From Gammaproteobacteria bacterium (lineage in GTDB: Bacteria; Pseudomonadota; Gammaproteobacteria; GCA-001735895): 6,982 nt of DNA. The first letter of the stretch is position 1. Each line of letters starts with the position of its first letter. The translations under genes and the position numbers were made by a program. The stretch covers positions 1 through 6,982 of the forward strand of contig JAASSH010000109.1 of the NCBI GenBank assembly GCA_021767985.1, read 5' to 3'. A model generated the notes under the pieces. It was given only the letters and a program-made list of their open reading frames with translations. It was not told the origin of the DNA and ran no database searches. This document shows positions 1-5,426 of the stretch, piece after piece.

Positions 1-741
1 CAAACTGTGGAGTATGACGTCAGCGACCAGGTCGCGACTATTCGCCTGAATCGCCCTGAATGTCTGAACGCGATGAACCGGCAACTGGTCGACGACGTAG
101 CGCGGGCTTTTCATCAGGCCAATCGCGATGCGCAGGCGCGAACGATTCTTTTTTGTGGCGCCGGCCGCGCGTTTTGCGCCGGCGATGACCGCCGCGCGCA
201 CCAGCATTTTGCCGACGAGACCAGCGCGCGGGAATTCGTCGACGCGATCCAGCAGGCGACGCGCGAGATTCTGTTCGGGGAAAAACTGGTGGTCGGCGCG
301 ATCCAGGGCTGGGCCGTCGGTGGCGGGTTCGAATGGGCTCTCAACTGCGATTTCTCGCTATGGGGCCGAGGCGCCAGGGCGTTTTTCCCGGAGGTTTCGC
401 TGAACCTTTTGGTGACCGGCGGCATCACGTCGCTGCTGCCGGCGATGGTGGGGCTCAACAAGGCGCGCGAAATGCTGCTGTTGGGAGAACGTTACGACGC
501 CGCGGCGCTGCAGGATATGGGTATTGCCTGGCGTGTGGTCGACGACGATGCGCTGCTGACAGAGGCCCGGGCGCTGGCGTCCCGGCTGGCAACGCTGCCG
601 CCGCATTCGTCGCGCGCGATCAAGCGGGTATTGAACCAGGTTGCAACCCAGTCGATCGAGACCGCGCTGCAGCTCGAGACCGAGGCCACGGTGACCGGTT
701 TCCTGGATCCGGAAACTACGCGCCTGTTGCAGGATTTTTAA
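1..741 (+). CDS. Enoyl-CoA hydratase/isomerase (crotonase superfamily), 5' end cut off
   Basis: Crotonase-fold protein expected to hydrate or isomerise an acyl-CoA thioester in the cytoplasm. Numbering from the GTG at position 7, it shows the family N-terminus (RLNRPECLNAMN, residues 13-24), the first oxyanion-hole segment FCAGDD (56-61) and the second, GWAVGGGFEWALNCD (101-115). Glu109 (GGGFE) and Glu129 (FFPE) match the two catalytic glutamates of classical enoyl-CoA hydratase, so it is probably an active hydratase. The frame is open to the window edge (CAA ACT before the GTG), there is no room to see a ribosome binding site, and relatives usually have a few more N-terminal residues, so the true start probably lies just upstream. 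The 244 visible residues are slightly under the usual ~255-265. It is followed after 79 nt by an aldehyde dehydrogenase on the same strand. The Gly-Gly-Ile-Thr segment after Glu129 differs from feruloyl-CoA hydratase/lyase. The acyl substrate is unknown. Confidence 0.9.
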   Translation, partial: QTVEYDVSDQVATIRLNRPECLNAMNRQLVDDVARAFHQANRDAQARTILFCGAGRAFCAGDDRRAHQHFADETSAREFVDAIQQATREILFGEKLVVGAIQGWAVGGGFEWALNCDFSLWGRGARAFFPEVSLNLLVTGGITSLLPAMVGLNKAREMLLLGERYDAAALQDMGIAWRVVDDDALLTEARALASRLATLPPHSSRAIKRVLNQVATQSIETALQLETEATVTGFLDPETTRLLQDF

Positions 742-820
742 GAATTTACTTGCACAAAAATGCGCTTCGCGGCACATTTCACTTTCTGTAATACTTATCC
801 TTTTCCAGGATCGGATTAGC

Positions 821-2248
821 ATGGATTACCTCAAGTTTTTTATCGATGGCGAATGGGTCGATCCGGTGACCCCCGCGACCATCGACGTTATCAACCCCGC
901 CACTGAAAAATCCTGCGCCCAGATCAGCGCCGGTAGCCCGGAGGATGTCGATCGCGCCGTGGCCGCCGCGCGCGACGCGTTCACCAGTTACTCGCAGTGG
1001 AGCGTGCAGCAGCGGCTCGAACTGCTGGAGAAGATCCGCGCGATCTACAAGGACTACTTCGACGACATCGCGCAGGCGATCTCCGATGAAATGGGTGCGC
1101 CGATCGATCTCGCGCGCGGATCGCAGGCCAAGCTGGGCCATGGCCACATCAAGAGTGCGATCAAGGCCCTGCTGAATTTCCCCTTCGAAACTGTCGAAGA
1201 CGACATGATTCTGCGTTACGAACCAATCGGTGTCTGCGGCATGATTACGCCATGGAACTGGCCGATGAACCAGGTCGCGGTCAAGGTGATGCCGGCGCTG
1301 GCCGCCGGTTGCACCATGGTGCTGAAACCCAGTGAAGAATCACCGCTGGATGCGATGATTTTCACCGAGGTGCTGCGTGAAGCTGGCGTTCCCGCGGGCG
1401 TATTCAACCTGGTCAATGGCTACGGTCCGGTGGTGGGTGAGGCCATGTCGAAGCACCCGGGCATCGATATGATGTCGTTCACCGGTTCTACCCGCGGCGG
1501 TATCGCGGTCGCGAAGGCGGCTGCGGATACGGTCAAGCGTGTCGGCCAGGAGCTCGGCGGCAAGTCGCCCAATATTATTCTGAGGGATGCCGACATCGAC
1601 GCGGCGGTTACCGAGGGCGTGCATTACATGATGGGAAACAGTGGCCAGTCCTGCAACGCGCCGACGCGCATGCTGGTGCCGAACGCCGACATGGAGCAGG
1701 CTATCGAGGCAGCGCGCGCGGCGGCCGAAAGCATTGGTGTCGATGACCCTGCCCGGCACGGCGATCACATCGGCCCGGTGGTTAACCAGGCCCAGTTCGA
1801 CAAGATCCAGGGCTTGATCCAGCAGGGGATCGACGAGGGCGCGACCCTGGTTACCGGCGGTACCGGCCGCCCGGAGCATTTACCGACGGGTTATTACGTC
1901 AAGCCGACCGTTTTTGCCAACGTCGATAACAATATGACGATTGCGCGCGAGGAAATCTTCGGGCCGGTACTCGTGATTCTGGGTTACGACAGCGAGGACG
2001 AAGCGGTGGCCATCGCCAACGATACCGTTTACGGCCTGTCAGCCTATGTCTACTCGACCGAAATGGAGCGTGCCAAGGCGGTTGCCCGGCGGTTGCGTGC
2101 CGGACAGGTTGCCATCAACTACATCGGCGGCACCACCGATACGCCGTTTGGCGGCTACAAGCAGTCCGGCAACGGACGTGAAAAAGGCCGCTGGGGGCTG
2201 GAAGAGTTCCTCGAACTGAAGGCGATTACCGGGACTATGCCGGACTAG
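821..2248 (+). CDS. NAD(P)-dependent aldehyde dehydrogenase (CddD-like group)
   Basis: Complete 475-residue member of the aldehyde dehydrogenase superfamily, oxidising an aldehyde to the carboxylic acid with NAD(P)+ in the cytoplasm. Visible active-site elements are the oxyanion Asn146 in TPWNWP, the Rossmann segment FTGSTRGG, the general base Glu244 in QELGGKSP, the nucleophile Cys278 in GQSCNAPTRMLVP, and Glu378 in EEIFGPV for the nicotinamide ribose. The 34-residue Glu-Cys spacing is normal for the family. The CNAPTRMLVP context and C-terminal FGGYKQSGNGREKGRWG recall the subgroup of 6-oxolauric acid and succinoylpyridine-semialdehyde dehydrogenases; this comparison is from memory and fixes only the family, not the substrate. 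AGGA at 807-810 sits 10 nt before the ATG and supports the start. The 79-nt upstream gap has no convincing sigma70 promoter (a TTGCAC at 750-755 lacks a well-placed -10), so cotranscription with the crotonase is possible. The next gene begins 5 nt after the stop. Confidence 0.93.
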   Translation: MDYLKFFIDGEWVDPVTPATIDVINPATEKSCAQISAGSPEDVDRAVAAARDAFTSYSQWSVQQRLELLEKIRAIYKDYFDDIAQAISDEMGAPIDLARGSQAKLGHGHIKSAIKALLNFPFETVEDDMILRYEPIGVCGMITPWNWPMNQVAVKVMPALAAGCTMVLKPSEESPLDAMIFTEVLREAGVPAGVFNLVNGYGPVVGEAMSKHPGIDMMSFTGSTRGGIAVAKAAADTVKRVGQELGGKSPNIILRDADIDAAVTEGVHYMMGNSGQSCNAPTRMLVPNADMEQAIEAARAAAESIGVDDPARHGDHIGPVVNQAQFDKIQGLIQQGIDEGATLVTGGTGRPEHLPTGYYVKPTVFANVDNNMTIAREEIFGPVLVILGYDSEDEAVAIANDTVYGLSAYVYSTEMERAKAVARRLRAGQVAINYIGGTTDTPFGGYKQSGNGREKGRWGLEEFLELKAITGTMPD

Positions 2249-2253
2249 TTAAA

Positions 2254-3033
2254 ATGGGCAAGGCCTCGATCCGGTTCAATTTCAAAAAACAGCGCGTGCT
2301 GATCACAGGCGGTACCTCGGGTATGGGCGCGGCGAGCGCGCTGGCCTTCGTCGAGGCGGGCGCCAGGGTCGTGATTACCGGTCGTAACCAGCAGCGGGCC
2401 CGGGACGTCATGAAGCGTTGCCAGGGCGAACCCGGCAGCATCGCTTTTGTTGCCGGCAATATCGGCAGGCGCAAGAAGTGCGACACGATCGTAAGCGAGG
2501 CCGTCGGCATTCTCGGTGGCCTCGATATCGTCGTCAATAGCGCCGGCGTCATTTACCACGCGACCGCCGAGGAAACCACCGACGAGCAGTGGCTGGAAAC
2601 AATGCAGGTCAACGTCAACGGCATGTTTTACATTTGCCGGGCCGCGCTACCGCATTTACGTGAAAGCAAGGGAACGATTATCAATATCGCCTCGGATGCG
2701 GCCCTGAGCGGCAGTTATCACCTGACTGCCTATTGCGCCAGCAAGGGTGCGGTGCTGCAGATGACGCGCGCGATGGCGCTCGACTACGCGCCCGCGGGCA
2801 TCCGCATCGTGCCGATTTGCCCCGGTGACGTCGATACCCCGATGCTGCGCGGGGAATTTCGCGACCGGGGGCTGGATGCCGAGGTCGGACTCAGGGAATC
2901 CGCCGCGGGGGTGCCGCTCAACCGGGTCTGCAGCGCCGAGGAAGTCGCGGACATGGTGCTCTACGCCTGCAGCGATTCGGCGCGATTCATTACCGGTTAT
3001 CCGCTGGTACTGGACGGCGGCAGTCGCGCCTGA
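2254..3033 (+). CDS. Short-chain dehydrogenase/reductase (classical SDR)
   Basis: Complete 259-residue classical SDR, a cytoplasmic NAD(P)(H)-dependent oxidoreductase for a hydroxyl/keto group. The N-terminal Rossmann fold has the cofactor motif TGGTSGMG (residues 18-25), an Arg after the second strand (ITGRN) that could favour NADP(H), NSAG at 95-98 and NVNG at 120-123. The catalytic triad is Ser147 (NIAS), Tyr160 and Lys164 (YCASK), followed by the PICPGDVDTPM loop and the C-terminal ITGYPLVLDGG typical of full-length members. Length and motifs show an intact enzyme. The ATG lies 5 nt after the aldehyde dehydrogenase stop and no clear Shine-Dalgarno sequence precedes it, which points to translational coupling with that gene. 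A pairing of SDR and aldehyde dehydrogenase would fit sequential alcohol to aldehyde/ketone to acid oxidation, but this is inferred from position only. The gene converges on the MarR regulator with a 10-nt gap and no visible terminator hairpin. Confidence 0.93.
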   Translation: MGKASIRFNFKKQRVLITGGTSGMGAASALAFVEAGARVVITGRNQQRARDVMKRCQGEPGSIAFVAGNIGRRKKCDTIVSEAVGILGGLDIVVNSAGVIYHATAEETTDEQWLETMQVNVNGMFYICRAALPHLRESKGTIINIASDAALSGSYHLTAYCASKGAVLQMTRAMALDYAPAGIRIVPICPGDVDTPMLRGEFRDRGLDAEVGLRESAAGVPLNRVCSAEEVADMVLYACSDSARFITGYPLVLDGGSRA

Positions 3034-3043
3034 GACAGGTTCG

Positions 3044-3478
3044 CTAGAATTCGATTTCCTCGCTGAGTAAAGCCATCACCTGGCGCCAGTGTCTCTCTGC
3101 CGCCGGACCCGTCTGTTTGAAAATGTGGGCAAAGCGACGCCGCTGAACTTCGCTCAGTTCGAATTCGAGTTTGCTGCCTTTTGCCGACAGCCGCAGGCGC
3201 CTGATGCGCCGGTCGGCGGCATCGGTTTTTTGCTTCACGTAACCCAGGTCGAGCAGCTGCTTCAGCGGCTTGTGCAGGTATTGCTTGGTAATGCGCATGA
3301 TTTGCAGTAACTCGTTGATACTGCAGTCCGGATTGCGGCCGATGAAATAGAGCAGGCGGTGGTGAATGCGGGCCAGGCCCAGTTTGGCCAGGCGCTGGTC
3401 GGGTTGGTAAATCATGGCACGGAAGCCGAAGTGCATCGATTCCAGCGCCTGGTCCAGTTCCTTTTGTCTTTTCGGCAT
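3044..3478 (-). CDS. MarR-family transcriptional regulator
   Basis: A 144-residue DNA-binding protein of the MarR family, which acts as a homodimer and usually represses neighbouring genes until a small ligand (often a phenolic, fatty acid or CoA ester) binds. The winged-helix domain is clear: helix-turn-helix at about residues 52-79 (CSINELLQIMRITKQYLHKPLKQLLDLG) and a basic wing at 80-97 with the family signature DRRIRRLRLSAKG. The flanking N- and C-terminal helices would form the dimer interface. The ATG at 3478 faces an 83-nt AT-rich gap shared with a divergent aminotransferase, and that gap holds two near-identical palindromes, so autorepression and control of the aminotransferase are the obvious prediction. 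No Shine-Dalgarno sequence stands out before the start. The 3' end converges with the SDR gene, so the catabolic genes to the left are not in the same promoter region. The ligand is unknown. Confidence 0.92.
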   Translation of the reverse strand: MPKRQKELDQALESMHFGFRAMIYQPDQRLAKLGLARIHHRLLYFIGRNPDCSINELLQIMRITKQYLHKPLKQLLDLGYVKQKTDAADRRIRRLRLSAKGSKLEFELSEVQRRRFAHIFKQTGPAAERHWRQVMALLSEEIEF

Positions 3479-3489
3479 GGCGATAATTT

Positions 3490-3508
3490 ATGTCAATAAT
3501 ATTGACAT
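3490..3508. promoter_or_regulatory. Palindromic operator 1 (probable MarR binding site)
   Basis: ATGTCAATA-A-TATTGACAT is a perfect inverted repeat with 9-bp arms around one central base (3499). It lies 11 bp upstream of the marR start codon and its right arm contains the -35 hexamer of the divergent promoter. A 15-bp core (3492-3506) recurs with one mismatch at 3537-3551. Length and symmetry fit a MarR dimer site; binding itself is inferred. Confidence 0.75.
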
Positions 3509-3529
3509 TATAAATTCTTTTGCTAGATT
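3502..3529 (+). promoter_or_regulatory. Sigma70-type promoter for the aminotransferase
   Basis: A perfect -35 hexamer TTGACA (3502-3507) is followed after 16 bp by TAGATT (3524-3529, 4 of 6 matches), preceded by an extended -10 element TGC (3521-3523). Transcription would start near 3536, inside operator 2, giving a leader of about 26 nt. The -35 lies in operator 1, so a dimer on either palindrome should hinder polymerase. The same stretch also holds TATTAT at 3529-3534, but its distance from TTGACA (21 bp) is too long. Confidence 0.6.
3507..3512 (-). promoter_or_regulatory. Possible -10 element for marR
   Basis: On the - strand this is a perfect TATAAT that would start transcription near 3500, in the middle of operator 1, about 21 nt before the marR ATG. 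No good -35 lies 16-18 bp upstream (the region around 3530-3535 matches TTGACA at only 2 of 6). The call therefore rests on the -10, its position and the usual autoregulation of MarR genes. Confidence 0.4.
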
Positions 3530-3530
3530 A

Positions 3531-3557
3531 TTATAGGTCATTAATATTGACCTATAA
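3531..3557. promoter_or_regulatory. Palindromic operator 2 (probable MarR binding site)
   Basis: A 27-bp inverted repeat with perfect 10-bp arms (TTATAGGTCA at 3531-3540 and its complement at 3548-3557) around the 7-bp centre TTAATAT. Its core GTCATTAATATTGAC differs from that of operator 1 at one base. The centre is 45 bp from the centre of operator 1. It covers the expected transcription start and most of the leader of the aminotransferase, which fits repression by blocking RNA polymerase. Confidence 0.75.
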
Positions 3558-3561
3558 CGAT

Positions 3562-4437
3562 ATGGCTAGCAACGCACTGTGCTGGATCGACGATTCGATC
3601 ATCCCCGCCGACCAGGCCTCGGTCTCGGTTTTCGACCATGGCCTGCTTTACGGTGATGGCGTATTCGAAGGCTTGCGTTTCTATCACGGCAGGACCTTCA
3701 TGCTCGAGGCGCACCTCGAGCGACTGGAGCAATCGGCCGAGGCAATCGGGCTGGTACTCCCCCACACTGTTCGACAGATAACGGCGGCAATCGAGTCGCT
3801 GGTCGAAGCATATCCCGCGGATTCGGGCTACCTGCGCCTGGTGGTAACGCGGGGCCCGGGTTCGCTCGGCATCGATCCGGGATCCTGCAGTCGACCGGTC
3901 ATGTTCATCATTGCCGACGAACTCAGGGTCATGAATGTCAGCGATCCGAGCCAGGGCGTCAGCCTGCACGTCGCGCGCACGCGACGGCTGCCTGCGTCCT
4001 GCCTGAATCCGGAAATCAAGAGTCTCAACTACCTGAACAATATTCTGGCGCGCATCGAAGCCAATCGCGCCGGCATGGATGAAGCCCTGATGTTGAATCT
4101 TGACGGTTTCGTTAGCGAGGGCAGCGTCGATAACCTGTTTATCGTGGCCGAAGGCGTTCTCAGGACGCCGCCGATTAGCGACGGCCTGCTTGCCGGTATT
4201 ACCCGCGCGGTGGTCATCGAAGTCGCGATCGAGGCCGGTATCGCCTGCGAACAAACCAGCCTGAGGCTCGAAGACCTGCTGCAGGCGGAGGAATGTTTCC
4301 TGACCGGTACCGGCGCCGAGTTGATCCCGGTGAGGCAGATCGACGAGCACACCTTCACGGCACCCGATAACCCCTTGACCCCGATCATCATGCAGGGCTT
4401 CCGCGCACGCATAGCAAAGGACTGTGCAACGCGATAA
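3562..4437 (+). CDS. Class IV PLP aminotransferase (branched-chain/D-amino-acid type)
   Basis: A 291-residue fold-type IV aminotransferase, a cytoplasmic PLP enzyme exchanging an amino group between an amino acid and a 2-oxo acid. It has the family N-terminus FDHGLLYGDGVFEGLRFY (residues 24-41), Arg54 in HLERL, the PLP-binding Lys153 in IKSLNYLNN, Glu186 in SEGSVDNLF that contacts the pyridine nitrogen, and the phosphate-binding loops LAGITR and TGTGAELIPV. This pattern resembles branched-chain aminotransferase (IlvE) most closely, but D-amino-acid transaminase and aminodeoxychorismate lyase share much of it, so the substrate is open. The ATG at 3562 was preferred to the in-frame TTG at 3520 because the latter lies inside the promoter and would add residues encoded by the operator. 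No Shine-Dalgarno sequence precedes the ATG. Divergent from marR and probably repressed by it through the two palindromes; the dehydrogenase remnant follows 31 nt downstream. Confidence 0.9.
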   Translation: MASNALCWIDDSIIPADQASVSVFDHGLLYGDGVFEGLRFYHGRTFMLEAHLERLEQSAEAIGLVLPHTVRQITAAIESLVEAYPADSGYLRLVVTRGPGSLGIDPGSCSRPVMFIIADELRVMNVSDPSQGVSLHVARTRRLPASCLNPEIKSLNYLNNILARIEANRAGMDEALMLNLDGFVSEGSVDNLFIVAEGVLRTPPISDGLLAGITRAVVIEVAIEAGIACEQTSLRLEDLLQAEECFLTGTGAELIPVRQIDEHTFTAPDNPLTPIIMQGFRARIAKDCATR

Positions 4438-4468
4438 CATTGCGGCGGTTATTGCCCGGGGAGGCTGC

Positions 4469-4618
4469 ATGAAAATTATCGTAGTTGGCGCGGGTGGCTC
4501 CGTCGGAAAAACCGCGGTCGACGCACTGGCGCCGCGGCACGAAATCATCGAGGTCGGCCTGGCCTACAGCAAGGCGGTCGAGGGCTGCCTCAGCGGGCAG
4601 GTATTCATCGTCGATTAG
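4469..4618 (+). pseudogene. Internally deleted short-chain dehydrogenase remnant (49 codons)
   Basis: The frame begins MKIIVVGAGGSVGKTAVDAL, the first strand, glycine-rich turn and helix of an NAD(P)-binding Rossmann fold, and runs through PRHEIIEVG (residues 22-30). It then continues directly with LAYSKAVEGCLSGQVFIVD (31-49). In the compact ~200-residue SDRs I know of, a tail of the type 'AYxxxVEGxxxGQVxxV' is the extreme C-terminus, so about 150 residues, including the Ser-Tyr-Lys active site, appear to be missing between Gly30 and Leu31. The join is in frame with no stop or frameshift. GGGGAGG at 4458-4464, 4 nt before the ATG, is the strongest ribosome binding site in the window, so a 49-residue peptide could be made. 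It follows the aminotransferase by 31 nt and may share its transcript. A deletion in the assembly, or a functional small protein, are alternatives. The family match is from memory. Confidence 0.65.
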
Positions 4619-4628
4619 ACCGTTCCGC

Positions 4629-4670
4629 CAGCGAGATTCGCCTCGTCCCTGTCCGCAAGGGTCGTCGCTG
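4629..4670. repeat. Imperfect inverted repeat after the dehydrogenase remnant
   Basis: CAGCGA (4629-4634) pairs perfectly with TCGCTG (4665-4670). Inside, CG-T-CCCT (4644-4650) pairs with AGGG-T-CG (4658-4664) apart from a T/T mismatch, leaving a 9-nt bulge on the left side and a 7-nt loop. The RNA could fold here and shield the 3' end of the aminotransferase transcript. No run of T follows, so it is not a typical intrinsic terminator. Confidence 0.3.
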
Positions 4671-4703
4671 AACCTGATCGTTGGCGGCGGTGTGATCCGC
4701 GAT

Positions 4704-4732
4704 TTGCCGCTATCCGTATAGAACCCGATAAC
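4704..4732 (+). promoter_or_regulatory. Weak candidate promoter for the exported protein
   Basis: TTGCCG (4704-4709) and GATAAC (4727-4732) each match the sigma70 hexamers at 4 of 6 positions with a 17-bp spacer. Transcription would start near 4739, leaving only about 15 nt before the ATG, just enough to include the AAGGA at 4743-4747. Such matches arise often by chance. Confidence 0.22.
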
Positions 4733-4753
4733 CTGACCGGATAAGGACAATAA

Positions 4754-5410
4754 ATGAAACCACAGATGATGAAGGGTGTGCGCCTGCTGTTGGCGCTGGG
4801 CCTGGCAATGACATTTGCACTGCAGATGCCTGTTGCCTATGCCGCCGACGGCTACCAACCACAGTTCAAGCGGGTTGTAACTCAATACATCGCGGCCCTG
4901 GGCGATCTCGATGCGACTTCGGGCGACAACGCGCAAACCTGGGGTCTGTGGACCGTGGATCCGGGCCCGAGAGGCGTGCGCCTGAGTAACTTCGAACAGT
5001 TGCAGGCCGCGGGCGGGGTAGCCCCGGCGAAGTGGCAATTCGACAGCCAGGACTGGTGGCTGGAGGAAAACGGTCTGATCATGGAGCCGCCGGAATTTCC
5101 GCTGCCGCCCGGGAAATATATCGTCACCGGCTATCGCGAGAAGTCGGCGGTGTTGACGGTCTACCCCTCGGACGAGGATGGCAATCGGCGCTGGGAACTC
5201 AACAGGGATGCGAATCTGTATGACGTGACTCACCTGGGTTGCCGTTCGGCACGCTATACCCCGGCGGCAGGCGAAAACTCCTGTTCGCCCGCGCAAGCGC
5301 CGCAATCCGCTTTCCGCGTAGCCGCGGGAGCTCCGATGCCGCCGGTGTCGGGCTGCAACAAGCAGGATTACCTGGTGTTGGTGGTAGTGGCCGTAGCGAC
5401 GGATAGTTGA
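4754..5410 (+). CDS. Exported protein of unknown function
   Basis: A 218-residue protein I cannot assign to a named family. Residues 1-30 form a standard Sec signal peptide: positive Lys2/Lys7/Arg10, a hydrophobic core at about 11-24, and an AYA cleavage motif before Ala31-Asp32, so the ~188-residue mature part should be periplasmic or secreted. There is no lipobox cysteine and no later transmembrane helix apart from a short C-terminal hydrophobic strand (YLVLVVVAVA). The mature part is rich in aromatic residues (QTWGLWTVDPGPRG, WQFDSQDWWLEENGL, then PPEFPLPPGKYIVTGYRE) and has three cysteines, Cys163, Cys177 and Cys201; two could form a disulfide, leaving one free. Repeated strand-like segments suggest a beta-rich fold. 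AAGGA at 4743-4747, 6 nt upstream, fixes the ATG over the nearby Met5 and Met6. Its end converges on the MFS gene with a 16-nt gap. No enzymatic motif is visible. Confidence 0.82.
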   Translation: MKPQMMKGVRLLLALGLAMTFALQMPVAYAADGYQPQFKRVVTQYIAALGDLDATSGDNAQTWGLWTVDPGPRGVRLSNFEQLQAAGGVAPAKWQFDSQDWWLEENGLIMEPPEFPLPPGKYIVTGYREKSAVLTVYPSDEDGNRRWELNRDANLYDVTHLGCRSARYTPAAGENSCSPAQAPQSAFRVAAGAPMPPVSGCNKQDYLVLVVVAVATDS

Positions 5411-5426
5411 GGGAAACTTCGGACGG

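Noticed and set aside
750..794. Promoter before the aldehyde dehydrogenase (TTGCAC at 750-755, TAATAC at 789-794)
   Set aside because: The two hexamers are 33 bp apart, far too distant, and neither has a good partner at 16-18 bp.
1..2248. Ferulate-type degradation (feruloyl-CoA hydratase/lyase followed by vanillin dehydrogenase)
   Set aside because: Gene order is suggestive, but the crotonase has classical Glu109/Glu129 hydratase spacing and a FFPE...VTGGIT segment unlike feruloyl-CoA hydratase/lyase, and the dehydrogenase active-site context fits a different subgroup.
3034..3043. Bidirectional terminator between the SDR gene and marR
   Set aside because: The gap is only 10 nt and no GC stem with a T or A tract can be drawn across it.
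3520..3561. TTG at 3520 as the aminotransferase start, adding 14 residues
   Set aside because: This stretch contains the -10 element and operator 2, and the ATG at 3562 gives the normal family N-terminus.
3541..4548. A 335-codon open frame on the - strand opposite the aminotransferase
   Set aside because: It lies antisense to a gene with full catalytic motifs, and its product is a low-complexity Arg/Asp/Gly/His-rich sequence with no recognisable domain. Long antisense frames are common in GC-rich coding DNA.
4388..5305. A 305-codon open frame on the - strand across the remnant and the exported-protein gene
   Set aside because: It spans two + strand genes and their gap, has no domain resemblance, and the + strand genes have good ribosome binding sites and a signal peptide.
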